Shown piece after piece: positions 12,446 through 24,770 of a stretch of 64,000 nucleotides of DNA; position 1 is the stretch's first letter, and the number at the start of each line of letters is the position of its first letter. The notes under the pieces are model-generated. The model did no database searches. It worked only from the letters and a program-made list of their open reading frames with translations, and was not told the DNA's origin. Source of the DNA: Epiperipatus broadwayi (Eukaryota; Onychophora; Udeonychophora; Euonychophora; Peripatidae); NCBI GenBank assembly GCA_028023455.1, contig JAQFVV010012420.1, positions 2,292,001-2,356,000 of the forward strand. Direction: 5' to 3'. Position numbers and translations under genes: made by a program.

Positions 12446-13359
12446 AATCATTTATCAATAGACTGCATGATAAAAAAGACCATTTAGTACATAATCGTTT
12501 TGTTATTGTTATTACATTTAACACTAATCTGGTTTATTCTGAAAATGTATATAATTATCTGTTAAGAAAAATATTACCTATGTATCATGCAGTTTTAGTC
12601 AATTAGAAAATCTTTTTTTTTTTTATGTATATCATTAAAGAAATGGAAGTTATTAAAAACCATTACATTGTAGAAATAATCTTATCGATGATTGTGCTTT
12701 CCTTTTTGGGAGAGTCCATTATTTGAGGAAGGTGTATTGCTGCATTATATTATTGGTACTGCATGGAATAAAATTTTGTTGAATTTCAACTATATAATTC
12801 TCGTTCAGGTATGTGATCAATTTAGCCAAATTATCAAACTATGATCGAGTTTCTTGTATCCCAAATTACTTCTTAATGCTGACGGGATGACCATTTAAGA
12901 GATGAAAATCTCAAACTGAATTCCTGGTGATGCCATGCTAGCTATTTATTAGATTAAACAAATAAAAGTGATCACTAAGCTCAGGCCTCTTACTTATATA
13001 TTATTAGTTTGAGTTGCATATGATAGAGATATATCTATATTAATGAACTAGGATGTGTAGGTAATATTACTGTTGCATGGTAAAATTACCAACAATAGAC
13101 TTGTCAACTAGTAATGCTTTTCAATATGCTCATTACCAATTTTCAGTTTGGTTCAAAATTACAATCCCATTATAATATCAATGTGATTGCCTTATCAAGC
13201 ATCAGATATTTGAGATAGCATTGTACTGCATTTATTTTCTTAAAGATATACTATATCTTTATACTGTACATTAATTACTAGAATGTTAAACTTATTGCAC
13301 TTAAATATAAATATATGTAATAATATTGTAAATTGATGTCTGTATTTCTTCAAAGCATC
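12446..13359. other. No gene recognised
   Basis: Unassigned AT-rich sequence. I see no exon, RNA gene or repeat I can name. Confidence 0.45.
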
Positions 13360-13632
13360 ATATGGAATCATAATTAAATATCAGTAAATACGGTAATCAA
13401 AAATTTTGAAAAGTACAAAAAATATAATTGTCACTTAGGAGCGCTTTCGACTATCCTCATAGTCTTTGTCAACTAATACTTTTTTTGTCAACTAATACTT
13501 TGAAAGAAAGTATTAGTTGACAAAGACTATGAGGATAGTCGAAAGCGCTCCTAAGTGACAATTATATTTTTTGTACTTTTCAAAATTTTTGAATACCGTA
13601 TCTACTGATATTTAATTATAAGATTCCATATA
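13360..13632. repeat. Near-perfect palindrome or foldback MITE
   Basis: Two arms of about 122-125 bases (13360-13481 and 13508-13632) are inverted copies with only a few differences, for example AGTAAATACGGTAATC against AGTAGATACGGTATTC. The short middle contains an extra tandem copy of GTCAACTAATACTTT. The arms are less AT-rich near the centre (AGGAGCGCTTTCGAC). No coding capacity is present and I cannot define a target-site duplication. The near identity of the arms suggests recent insertion or arm homogenisation. Confidence 0.8.
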
Positions 13633-14754
13633 TATAAAATTGATAATGTTTTATATACTATGTTTTACAAAAATAAAAATTCTATGTGTATTTTTATTTT
13701 TAAATTATCCTACTGCTTATACATAATAAGCTAGAAAAACAGATTTAGAAAAGTACTTACAAAAATTAAAGTGGGCATCAAGAAAAAAAACTCCAAGAGA
13801 GTGGGAAAACTATCAAAGAATGTATATACTATGGCGAACACTATTGGATGACACAATATATACATATGGAAAATGTTATAAACTTTCAAAATATCAGAAA
13901 TCTTTTCACTTTGCATATTTACTGTAAGTTAATTAATTTATTAAATATTTATTTACAAATGCAATTGATGTGAAACTTAGTATATCATTGAACAAATAGA
14001 TTGTTTAATGAATATAATTCCAAAATCAATTATGTTCATTGCAAAGAATTCCACTGTATACAGAATTGCAACCACACAGAAATATTAGCTGTTTTTTAAT
14101 TTTTTCTATAAAATTGTTTTGAGTGTCAGGATGCATCTTAATACTAAACTTTTAGACAGACTTACAAAGCCCCAAAATTTTCTTTCAAGCACTTAGTAAG
14201 TCTAATCCAGATAGTTTTAAGTGCTACATATGGAATTTCCTGTTTAAAAAAATTAAACAATTATTTTTATTCATGAAAATAATTGTATTAATAGTATTTT
14301 TTCAGCTTTCAGAATCATGTGAATGCTCTAAAAACAGGAAAGGTTTTTAAATGAAAGTGAGATAAATAAAAAAAGAAATATTGTTAATTCTGATAAATTG
14401 CTAATATGGGAAAACTTGAAAATCAAGAATACTTGATTAAGTATTGTAAGATAATATTTCATCATTTGCAAAAGCATTGAGAAACTTGTAAGTGAAACAG
14501 TTGTAGCAATAATGTTTTCTATTGTCTTTCCCTCTGTTTGTTCTCTTAAAATTATCTAAACAGTCATCTGTCAGAATGCTCAACCATTACACTTTTTGGC
14601 ATACATGATAATCTTACTTTAATATATATATATAAATTTATTTTAAATATTTTTCAAACATTAGTTTAAATTTTTATTAGTAAATTAATACTTGAATTTC
14701 TGAAAAAACTTACAAATACCATCTACTAATGTAACTGTATATATAAAAAAATAA
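13633..14754. other. No gene recognised
   Basis: AT-rich sequence. The minus-strand 61-codon frame at 13731-13916 is a chance frame by appearance. Confidence 0.45.
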
Positions 14755-14950
14755 TTATTGTTTATTTCTTGGGAGGTCATGTAATGAACAAGCACCCAAG
14801 TAGTAAGTTTGAGGCAATAGCTTCATTCAATTAACCAAACAAGGATACTTTTATTTTACTTCGGTCAAATGAGAATTGAATCTGAAAACCTTAATTCTTG
14901 AATCTATTATTCTAACAAAGCAGTAAATCATACAGGCTTATAAATGCACA
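14755..14950 (-). repeat. tRNA-derived SINE
   Basis: On the minus strand the 14950 side begins with a tRNA-like head (CTGTATGATTTACTG A-box region, then ATTCAAGAATTAAGG, then a B-box-like TTCAGATTCAATTC). The tail contains GTTCATTACATGACCTCCCA and matches the tails of the two SINE copies at 32745-32860 and 33590-33720. It has diverged from both. Confidence 0.5.
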
Positions 14951-16305
14951 TTCTTGAGACAGACTGAAGAAGCCTATTGGTAGTCTTGATAGATCTGTAA
15001 ATAAAAAAAGATATGAAGATCTAAATAAATAGACAGATTATTTTGTTTTTTCTTCATAGTTTATTAATGCAATTGTAAATTTCCAGACTCAAGAGCTAAA
15101 AGCTCTTGTATTGAAGTTCAATTCTATTATAGCCAGAGCATAAACATCTCATGCTCTTCTAAGTAAGTAATAACAAACGATTGTACTATTGCATTAAACC
15201 AGTAATGTACAACTTATTGCTATTCACAACACTTTTTCTACAACAGAATTACTATGTGCTCCTCTATGCCTAATTAAAAATTATGATGAAGGAATTATTA
15301 ATTTTATGTTATTTTTTGCTATTAATTTTATTTTATGAAAGGACATAAATGTGTAATTTGTTTTATTATGGAGAATATTTCTCCAATGCTTCTACTGCTA
15401 AAATAATATAAAAATAAAGTGCATTATTATATTTTATTTTTGAAAAAACTTTTTTTTTAACTGTTATACTTAAAAAATTTTATGAATCCCACGACCCCCC
15501 CCTCCCATTCTGCTATGATTCTTCAAAGGATTGCAGCACATGAATTTCCCGCCAATGCACTAATCCATACAAAACTAAAATATTTATTCTTCCATATTGT
15601 CAAATAGAAACAAAATCTTGAAAGTCTAATTGGGAAGAGGGAGATAATTAACAAAAGCAGAATTTTAATTCTGGCATAAACACTATATAAGGGAGTATTT
15701 CTAATTAAAAGTCAAACATTGTTATTTAATGCAAACACTGTAATTAATGATTATAACAATTTAATTTAAAAAGAGAAACTTAAATTGGAAAAAATCTTAA
15801 AAAAATTACTTTTTTTCTTTGCAAAAAGAATAAAAAATCATTAATTTGTAAATTTGTCTTACTTTTTTTTTTTAAAAAAAATCATTCAAATAAGATTATT
15901 CTATAAATAGACAACCTTGTTGAGATTCCATTTTATTTAAAAAAAAAAAAAAAACTTTTCTTTTATAAATAGATACTTATTGATGAATATTTATTAAAAA
16001 CTTTAATGTAAAAATTCTGTTTGTTTCTTTATTTGGGTCAAATCTTTTAACAGATTTTAATATATTCCTATTGAATGCACTTTGTTCAAATTTTATACAC
16101 ATGTTATGTTATCCATGACAATGCAATATTTTAGGATTGTCCCACAGGTTGTCCAATTAAACAGTATTGGAGGGCTGAAATTCAAATTAAAATTGACAGA
16201 GTGGTTCAGTAAGTTTTCAGTGATGTTCAATAGATGGCTGTTTTTTTTTTTTTAGAAATAAGTTTTCATTGAATTTCATGGCAAACTCACTAAAAAATCT
16301 GTCAA
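14951..16305. other. No gene recognised
   Basis: AT-rich sequence. A possible SINE-like relic (GACTCAAGAGCTAAAAGCTC) lies near 15088. A C-run flanked by unremarkable sequence lies near 15494. No gene is supported. Confidence 0.4.
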
Positions 16306-16375
16306 GCATTGGTGGCCTAGTGGTTAGCATAGCTGCCTTCCAAGCAGCTGGCCGTGGTTTGCTTCCTGATTAACA
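16306..16375 (+). pseudogene. tRNA-Gly (TCC) relic
   Basis: The first two thirds closely follow a eukaryotic tRNA-Gly: GCATTGGTGG acceptor and D-arm start, A box TGGCCTAGTGGTTAGCAT, and an anticodon arm GCTGCCTTCCAAGCAGC with TCC in the loop. The T arm is damaged (GTGGTTTGCTTCC where GGTTCGATTCC is expected) and the 3' acceptor strand (CCAATGC) is missing. It is therefore a tRNA pseudogene or the head of a SINE. I cannot exclude a recently inactivated single-copy gene. Confidence 0.6.
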
Positions 16376-16659
16376 CATTTGACATATGGAAAAAAAAACC
16401 TCACTAAAAAAGCTTTTACAGTTAATTAAAATAGAATGAAAAAGAAATGATGGATAAAATCTTAATTCCACTTGATTGTGTAACTAAACCTTGATTTTTC
16501 AAAATATTTATAAACACAAACTTCTTATAAATGATTTTTAATGTGCATAATTTTCATTTCAAATACTGGAAATATGGGCCATGGTTTAAAGTCTCAGTTT
16601 TTTAATTTGAATATGAATAGTTACAAAAAGTCCATTGCAAAGTATCTGAATATTAAAAA

Positions 16660-16890
16660 GTAAAAAAATAGTATATATGAATAATATTTTATAAAAACAT
16701 TTTTATTTAATTTGATGAATAACACACTAAAAAACATAAAAATTTGCTTTTCTGCATCTGCAATTTTGGTTGTTATATTTAACTTGAAATAAAAGCATGA
16801 AGCATTCATAAATTGATTGATTCAACCACTATTTTTAAAACTAATAGTTGAATTAATTATGGATGCTCCATGCTTTTATTTCAAGTTAAT
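16660..16890. repeat. Foldback element, family shared with 31.2 kb
   Basis: TTAACTTGAAATAAAAGCATG at 16779-16799 is repeated inverted at 16869-16889, with the arm similarity continuing inward for about 50 bases each. The sequence left of the palindrome (from about 16660) resembles the left arm of the 31190-31482 foldback. The right outer arm is not found here, so this copy looks truncated on the right. Confidence 0.6.
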
Positions 16891-16959
16891 TATTATCATT
16901 ATCATAAATTATTGTTACTGTTATTATTATGTTTCAATGATAAGTTTTATTTATCTTAG

Positions 16960-17600
16960 AAAGTTACAAGAGTTTTACATAGCTTGGATTGCTGTGTTTC
17001 CATGAGCAATCCACACATATAGGCTTACATATATAAAAGTTGCTTTATTTGTTTACACATAAATTTCTCCATGTTATGGATTAGTTCAAGGGTTTCACTC
17101 AGTTTGGATTGCTGTCATATACATGGGCAATATGTAGTTGTAGGTGCACATAAATAAAAGCTGATTTATACAAGATTACAGAAATTTTTACATGCTGTGG
17201 ATTAGTAGCAAGGTTTTACATAGCTTGGATTGTTGTGGTTACATAGGCAATCCATAAATGTAGATTTATGTATGTAAAAGTTGATTTATACAAGATTGCA
17301 AGAATTTTTACATGTTGTGGATTAGTTACAAGGGTTTTATCTAGCCTGGATTGCTTTGTTTACATAAGCAATCTGTAGTTGTAGATTTACATATGTAAAA
17401 GTTGATTTACTGATTTACCCAGGACTGGAGGAACTTTTATAAAAGATTTACATAGTTTGTATTGCTGTAGTGACATTAGCAATCTGTAATTGTATGTTTA
17501 TGTATGTAAAAGTTGATTTATTGATTTTTACAAGATTACATGAATTTTACATGCTCTGGATTGCTGCATTTACACATGCAAGCCATGTTTAGTTTTATAT
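16960..17600. repeat. Minisatellite of about 118-bp units containing a hairpin
   Basis: Six degenerate units start at about 16970, 17090, 17212, 17334, 17443 and 17540. Each has TTTTACATAGCTTGGATTGC, then GGATTGCTGTG, a short gap and CAATCC in inverted relation, then TGTAAAAGTTGATTTA and ACAAGATT. The recurring GGATTGC...GCAATCC pairing would fold each unit into a small stem-loop. The last unit is shorter. Confidence 0.75.
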
Positions 17601-17854
17601 GTGGTTGGGCCTTGGTAATATATAAGAGGGACTAGTGATTTTCATGGAGTGTGGCAATTGTTTTGAGATCTACAGACATTGATATTAAGTCAGTGTGTTA
17701 TTCTTGACTCTTTAAAGTACAGATACTTAAAAAGTATTCAAAATCTTAGGCTAACAGAAAAAAAAAACTACCTTCATATACCTTTTTCAATTTCCAATCA
17801 GAACTTATAATTTTGTGTTACATTTTTTATTCAAATTTTCAATTAAAATCTAGT

Positions 17855-18068
17855 TAAACCACTAAACATCACATGATCACCATTTCTTATGCTTGCTCAT
17901 AACTCAGATTCAAAGCTTCTCACTGACAAAAGCCACAAGCTAGAAACTAGTCTGGGGATATTGGATGGGTAGGCATTAGATAGGGATTTTATGCACAAGC
18001 CGTCTGGCATCCATTGATTAATCTGGCTTGCACTAAGTAGCACTACTATATGGAGAGTTTTACCTGTT
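17855..18068 (+). mobile_element. Hammerhead repeat element, copy A (truncated), with 12-bp TSD
   Basis: 214-bp insertion flanked by the direct repeat TTAAAATCTAGT (17843-17854 and 18069-18080). It opens with an inverted copy of the family's terminal sequence (CCACTAAACATCACATGATC), jumps into the hammerhead and ends at the family 3' end (CTACTATATGGAGAGTTTTACC). The central part seen in copies B and C is missing. It has no coding capacity. The duplications and defined ends show it arrived by retrotransposon-type insertion. The enzyme source is probably a Penelope-like element (inference). Confidence 0.85.
17910..17964 (+). ncRNA. Type I hammerhead ribozyme, core damaged (copy A)
   Basis: Keeps GAAAC at 17943-17947, the palindromic ACTAGT stem III and GTC at 17950-17952, and the stem I 3' strand TGGGGATATTGG. 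The first core strand reads CTGACAA instead of CTGATGA, so it should be inactive. Aligns base for base with copies B and E. Confidence 0.65.
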
Positions 18069-18707
18069 TTAAAATCTAGTCATTTAATGATAATTTTAAA
18101 AAAGAGCCATCACATGACCAGTGTCTGTCAACTATAATACCCACACAATGTTTCAAAGCCTAAAGGTTAGTCAAGCATATGCATTTTATTTTTAATGTTA
18201 TTGTAGTAAACTTTGATATTTGTTTTGTAATAAAAATTCAATCTCAAGTTCCCCAGCAATCAGTTCATTTGCTCACTACAAAGTTAACAAGCTCTGGTTT
18301 TTTATGCTTATAAAGTACTCAAAACTTTAGAATAACAAGTTTTGAAAAAATAACTATCATTATATACTTTTTTCAATTTCCAATCAACTGATAATTTATT
18401 TCCTATTTTGTGTCATATTTATCATTTACATCTTCAATTTAAATCAAGTTACTAATGATAATTTCAAATTAGTGCATTCTTTTTCAAATTAAATAAAAGC
18501 ATTTCTTTTATAGAATATTTATTGTATCTATTATTTTAACTGTGTTTTATTTAAGAGGAAAAAAACATATTTTGATATAATACTCAGTGTTAGTACAACA
18601 AATTACATGACACATTTATTATACTGTAATAAATATATAAGCACATGCTTTCTCCCTAGTCAAGAAATAACTGCATATTTAGTTTGTAGCTATCTTGTGC
18701 AATTTAT

Positions 18708-18765
18708 TGCAGTATTCGAGTGACAAACTCAAACCTAAAAGTTTCAGGATCGATTCTTAGCTGAG
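18708..18765 (+). repeat. SINE-like relic
   Basis: GTGACAAACTCAAACCTAAAAG followed by a B-box-like CAGGATCGATTC resembles the second half of the tRNA-derived SINE heads elsewhere in the window. Short and weak. Confidence 0.3.
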
Positions 18766-18799
18766 TAATATAAATAAAATAACAATTATATCTAAACAT

Positions 18800-19215
18800 T
18801 CAAAACAAAACAACACTCTCCATATAGTAGTGCCATCTTGTGCTAACAAGAGCAATCAATGGATGCCAGAAGGCTTGTGCATAAAATCCCTATCTAGTGC
18901 CTACTCATCCAACATCCCCAGACTAGTTTCTGGCTTGTGGCCTTCATCAGTGAGGAGCCTTGGATCTGAGAGCACTGCACCTAGATCTTAGGATCTAATG
19001 CAACCCTCCAGCACCCACCTTTTAACTCTATTCAACTACAAAACTATGAGAATGAAATTGAAAACACTATTAATATTTTCAATCCAAGCTCAATAGCTTA
19101 TATAGTCATATAAGCACAAGATGGCACTACTATATGGAGAGTGTTGTTTTGTTTTGAATTGTTTAATAACAATTATTGTGCTAGTATGAGATAGTGATCA
19201 TGTGATGTTTAGTGG
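18800..19215 (-). mobile_element. Hammerhead repeat element, copy B (416 bp), with 13-bp TSD
   Basis: Complete-looking copy between two TATATCTAAACAT repeats (18787-18799 and 19216-19228). On the + strand the first 44 bases (18800-18843) recur as a perfect inverted copy at about 19115-19158, followed by a 57-base tail ending TGATCATGTGATGTTTAGTGG. Read in ribozyme sense (minus), the order is tail-derived inverted segment, unique middle, GGTGCAGTGCTCTCAGATCC leader, hammerhead, and the 3' end. It has no protein-coding capacity. It is the best reference for the monomer. The 44-bp perfect arm implies a young insertion or an insertion mechanism that creates the inversion. Confidence 0.9.
18909..18963 (-). 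ncRNA. Type I hammerhead ribozyme (copy B)
   Basis: On the minus strand: stem I 5' strand CCAAGGCTCCTCA, core CTGATGA (18950-18944), stem II GGC/GCC with a CACAA loop, core GAAAC (18930-18926), a six-base palindromic stem III ACTAGT, cleavage triplet GTC (18923-18921), then stem I 3' strand TGGGGATGTTGG. Stem I pairs six base pairs next to the core plus CCAA/TTGG beyond an internal bulge, the layout that lets stem I contact loop II. The one flaw is an A-A mismatch at the base of stem II. The very short stem III suggests activity as a dimer. Confidence 0.85.
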
Positions 19216-19422
19216 TATATCTAAACATGATTGAAAGGAACTATTATATGCTTTTTCTATTACTTGGGTGTTCAGATGTCATACGCCCTCCTGTGCAACA
19301 TTATCATATGATTACATACTACTAGTTTACAGTTTGTTTATTCATAAAACACTCTACAATTTGTCCATAGAAAATAATATTTACAAGTATTCAAAATGCA
19401 AGTTTAAAAACAGTTCAAATAC

Positions 19423-19742
<320 letters not shown>

Positions 19743-19804
19743 CACACCATAATTTTGCAGTTGGAAACATCTAATTTTTTATTTGAAAGTTGTTAAATTT
19801 TCAC

Positions 19805-20065
19805 ATTTGTCTGAATGTTTGTAATGATGGTATATAATTAGATGTGATATGTTGCACTATTTCCATCATTTATGAGTGAATGTTGGATGTATAGAAAATT
19901 GTAAACTTTATTTAAATTTTCCAAATACAAACAACTTGTTAGTAATAACACATAAAAAAAGTAAGTTATTACTAACAAGTTGTTGTATTTGGAAAGTTTA
20001 AATAAAGTTTAAAATTTTATATACATTCACTCATAAATGATGGAAATAATCCAACATATCACATC
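19805..20065. mobile_element. Short Penelope-like foldback with 14-bp TSD
   Basis: Flanked by TGTTAAATTTTCAC at 19791-19804 and 20066-20079. Inside is a 261-bp inverted repeat whose arms carry the same terminal motifs as the 6.3-kb and 36.1-kb elements: a TCTGAATGTTTGTAATGATGG left end, ATTTCCATCATTTATGAGTG, and CCAAATACAAACAACTTG with GTTAGTAATAACACA. As in those copies, the left end extends past the outer end of the right arm. The tRNA-like block and the GIY-YIG part are absent, so this is the minimal form of the family. Confidence 0.75.
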
Positions 20066-20079
20066 TGTTAAATTTTCAC

Positions 20080-23000
20080 TTTTTAAATTGTATTATACAT
20101 TTTAATTTCATTATTTTTATACTATAGCTCTAAATATTAGAGCCAATAAAGTAATATTAGAATAAAAAGCATTGTAAAATGTAATAAAGAACATAGATAA
20201 TATTAATATTAATACTAGAATAAAATGAATAATTGAATTGTTACAAACAATATTTGATTATCATTGGTGACAATACTAAATCTATTTTGGGCAAAAAATA
20301 AACATTGATAATTTTAGAATATAAGCAAAATATGGTTCAGGTTTATGCCAAAAAAAAAAAAATCATAAGGTTAGTTACTAAGAAGATTATGAGACTTTCA
20401 AAAACTCAAATGGAAGATTGAGTGCAATGTTTATATTTAGTTGATGCTATCAAATGTTTTTGTTTTTTTTTAATTTGATAGCTTATAATAAATTCAAGAA
20501 TTTTTAGAGCTTGAATCGGATATCTTTCCATTAAATAAAACATATAGGGCAATATCCTTGATGAAATCCAAGTCTTTCAATAATAATTTTATTTTTAATG
20601 GTGATCATAATATGACATTGTAATTAGAAAACATTTTTTTCTTACATTCAAATTTTATAGACAGGTTGCAATATAATCAGAAGGGCTAGGATAAAGTGGC
20701 TTCTACATTCTATAGCTTTTATACATATTAGGCTAATTGAAATGATGAATTGAACCTAAATCTAACAACTTAAGGAAGAAAACAATGTTACTATTATACA
20801 TATAAAAATGGATTGAGAAGTCATGTTGGATAAATTGCCTTTGCAGAAGACAAATGCACAGCATCTTAGTTTGTTTGGCATGTAGTCTTGCAATTCACAC
20901 ATTCAAAAAATAATACTGAAAATAATACAATATTATTTAAATAAATATTTTACATATGGAATCATTAAATTTTCATTAATGATTGTGAATTTCATCTATC
21001 ATTTTCAAACAGTCAGTAACATCTTTATATATATAATGAGAATAAATCAGAGATTAAATATGTTAAATGAAATTAAGGAAACCGAGTATACTTTAAATGC
21101 ATGTGCTCATAATCATGGTTGTTTTATTAAAAATCTATGAGATCCATTTTTTGCTAATGTGAATACTGTTAGCTCTTTGGTTTATTATATAATCATTTTG
21201 TGAAATAAACCATGTCCCTTTGATCTTATGTTTTCTAACATTTCTTTCTTCTCATATTATATTAAAAATACTCGGATCAAAACTGTGCTCTCATTTCTTT
21301 GGTTGTAAAATATGGATGCATTAGTTGAATTGGTCTTCGATTTTTTTGTAGATTAAAGTGTGTTGTGTCAATCTTGTTCTCAGATTAACTTTCATTTCCC
21401 CATAGTAGTTGTAAGGACAGTTCATTTGGCAGCATCCCACAGCATGCATATCATTAGATCGATCCAATTTGTGCATTTTGTCCTTTGAATTATCAATTAG
21501 TCTATTTAAATTGATGGGAATTCTAAACCCACATTAAATTTATCATTCAAATCTTCACAATTTTATATCAGATGTGTCATAAGTATGGTAGCGCAATCCA
21601 ACTTTGTTGTTCCTTGTATTCTCAGTTCTGTATGAAGTATTTTTTTAAAATTGTTTTACGTATTTGTATATATCAGTTGTACTGTAACCTGATTATGATG
21701 CACCTGCACTGAAAGTATACTGGTTACTTAATTTCATTTAACATATTTAATCTCTGTTTTAATATTTTCATATTATTAATAATGACCGAACACCAAGATA
21801 TTATATATATATGCACACATAGATTAAGGTTTATAAAAAATGCAATTGATTATAATTTTTATCTAAGTTAGAGTACAGTAAAATAATGAGAGCCAATGTA
21901 TTAAAATATATTACTTCAATTATATGCTACCCCCCCCCCCCGAATGTAAATAAGCAAAAAGTAAAAACAATAAATTGGCAAATTTTATGAGTCATTTCTT
22001 CATCTTAGAATTCCCTCAATAAATGTAACATTTTTAAATGTTGCAATCTTAATGTATTATATTATGTTTTCTTTGTGAATGAATAATTTGAAAGCATATG
22101 CATTTTTTTCTTTAGCTTTTTTCTTCCAAAAGTTTTATATAAGATAGTATTTTTGTTTCTAAATGTAAAGTTAGAAATTCTATAAAATTTAAGAGAATTT
22201 GTAAAGTACTTTCTTTAGATAATAAAATGAAAGTTATAAATAATGAAAGAAAGCAAAAATAACATTCAAAAATTGTGCAATATGTTCAAAAAGAATGCAT
22301 CATTCATCTACTGAAATGGCTAAAACTATAACCATATTAATAATTTTTTGGAAAAGCTGAAGAGACATTAAATTTATGGATAAAATCCGAAGAATATTTC
22401 AGAAGATGACATTGTATTGTGTTATACACTATGAGCAGTTTAGTCAAAAATGTGAAATGGATAACTCCAAAACATTCATTTCAAGTAAGGGTTGGCTGTT
22501 TAAATTTTGAAGTTGATATAGATTTAAAATAACAAACCAATTTGAAAAACCATATTTATCAATAATGAAATTGCAACTATGTTTCCAGTAGAGTTTCAAA
22601 ATACTATCGGGAAAAAAATTACATCTTCCAGAACATGAGTTTAATTGTAATGACACTGAGTTGTTCTAATACATCAACAATTTCAGGAAGTCAATAGTCT
22701 GATACTTTGTTATACATTTTAATAATAATAATAAAAAAGATATATTAGAATATATGTTTTTTTTTACATTTTTTTTTTTTGATATGCAAATGAGTGAACA
22801 TATAGTAAATCTATATGTAAATTATCTGTTTTGATTTATTATTTATAACTGTATTATTATTTAAAATTTTTACTTATATATTAATTTTAATTTGTATATG
22901 TATACCATAATGACAAAAAGCTTCTGCAGGATGTTTGGAATAAAATATAGTAGATAGGCATTTTCAATATAGGTGTGATTTCTGATTTTAAGTAGAATCA

Positions 23001-24128
23001 CATTTAATAAATGTGCATATTTCATCTTTTATATTTTTAGATAAAGCAGGTAAAATGTGCTTTATATAAAATAAGATTCCAATATATTATAATATTTATA
23101 ATTAATGATATTAAAGGCTTGGCACAATTGATAAAGGGGATTTCTTTGAAATTAAAATTGTTTTATATTGTCATAGGTTACAATTCAAAAGTAGCTATTA
23201 TTCATCTAATATATTATTTTACATAAAGCTTAATAAACATATGGCTGAAAGGATGCTTAATACACTTAGAAAAATTATCGAAATTAAAAACTCAAAAAAA
23301 TTACAAAAGAAATAAATTACATATTATGAAATCCCTTGATATAAAGTTAGAATAATAAAAGATATTAAAAGAGATTAGAATTAATAGACCATGGTAAATA
23401 AAGAGTAAAGAAAAACTATATAATTAATTATTCTATATTTAAAATGAAAATCAATAAATCTCTTAAAATGATAATTTAAAAATTAAGCAGAAATCTTTTT
23501 AAGCATAAATGCAATAATTATACTGGAGAGGAAAGAGTTGATATTATAAAAATTGAAAGATCAACTTAAAAGAACAATGACAATAAGTTTAGAATTTTAT
23601 ATAATATAAAAAAAAAATCGCGCATTATTGCGTATAAGTAATAAATAAATATTTTTAAATAACAAATATTAATAAACCAACTTTAATTTTGTTTTTTAGG
23701 TGAGTAAATCATATTTAAAAATGAATTTATGCAAGTAATATGATAATTTAAAATTTAGTCTCATAATAAGTTCAAACCCTAAATTTAGGCATGGTCAGTA
23801 ATATTGGTTTATTTAAAGAATAGGCTCTAGCCATAACAAATAGACCACTGTAAAACAATTGTTGACAGGAGAGTGTGTGTCAATTTTAGTGCATGTAAAA
23901 AGTAGTTGCAGCCACAATATTAAATATATGTTATAAATTAAATGACACACAATAGAATAAAACAAATACAGATGTGTAAAGAAATAATTATAAAATAGAT
24001 TTTTTTATGTGTGTTTGTGCATGTAGAAAATAATTAATATAATGTATTAACAATTTTCATTCTGAAGAAGTCTGCTTTTCAATTAAAACATAAAGAAAAA
24101 AACACATTTGAATAAATTATCTTGCATG
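20080..24128. other. No gene recognised
   Basis: Four kilobases of AT-rich sequence with a C12 run at about 21931, A and T runs, and AT dinucleotides. No exon, RNA gene or element is supported. The minus-strand 70-codon frame at 22444-22656 resembles nothing I recognise. Confidence 0.5.
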
Positions 24129-24136
24129 GTTTAGTG

Positions 24137-24391
24137 CAGGGGTTCCCAACCCTATGCCCGTGGGCACCATGGCGCCTGCAGACCCTTTTATGTGTGCCCA
24201 CCGCTATCCGAATACGATAAAAAATTATTTATCTGATACAAATAAATTTAATTTTTAAATATCTTTTTGTACATTATGTGTATTATTAACAATATCCAAC
24301 TATAAATTTACATTGAAAAAATAAATGGTGCCTGCCATCTGGCTGGTATTATAGAATGGGCTTTTAAGTGCAAAAAGGTTGGGGAACCCTG
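24137..24391. mobile_element. hAT-type MITE with 8-bp TSD
   Basis: 255-bp non-autonomous DNA transposon. The terminal inverted repeats are CAGGGGTTCCCAACC (24137-24151) and GGTTGGGGAACCCTG (24377-24391). The 8-bp target-site duplication GTTTAGTG lies at 24129-24136 and 24392-24399. TIRs of the CAGGGGTTCCCAACC type with 8-bp duplications are characteristic of the hAT superfamily. The interior is too short for a transposase. Confidence 0.92.
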
Positions 24392-24549
24392 GTTTAGTGC
24401 AACAATAAAGTGATAGACTCAAAAGCTAAAGTTTCATAAATCAATTACCAATGAATAAAGTAAAACAAAAAGGTCTTGGATTAATAAGTTGAACATAGAT
24501 GTTATATTTAGATAATCACTTTAATGCTTAAATGTATCATGATTTCACA

Positions 24550-24666
24550 ATCAACAGACTATTACTACTACTATTATTATTATTACTAATATTATTACTA
24601 CAACTGCTACTACTACCTAATACTATTATTATTATTATTATTATTATTACTACTACTACTACTACC
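24550..24666. repeat. (TTA)n/(CTA)n triplet repeat
   Basis: Interrupted tracts of ATT, ACT and CTA triplets. The open frame of 74 codons that crosses it (24532-24756) is a repeat artefact. Confidence 0.8.
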
Positions 24667-24679
24667 AGAATAAGTATTC

Positions 24680-24770
24680 TACATAGTTCAATGGCACATT
24701 CTGATCCCAGGATCATGGATTATGATTCCAGCTTTGTCACTTTTTGTGTGCAATAAACTATTTAATTTTT
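24680..24770 (+). repeat. SINE-like relic
   Basis: GTTCAATGGCACATTCTGAT followed by GGATTATGATTCCAGC has the spacing and residual letters of a tRNA-type A and B box, and continues into GTCACTTTTTGTGTGC and a T-rich tail. Decayed. Confidence 0.35.
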
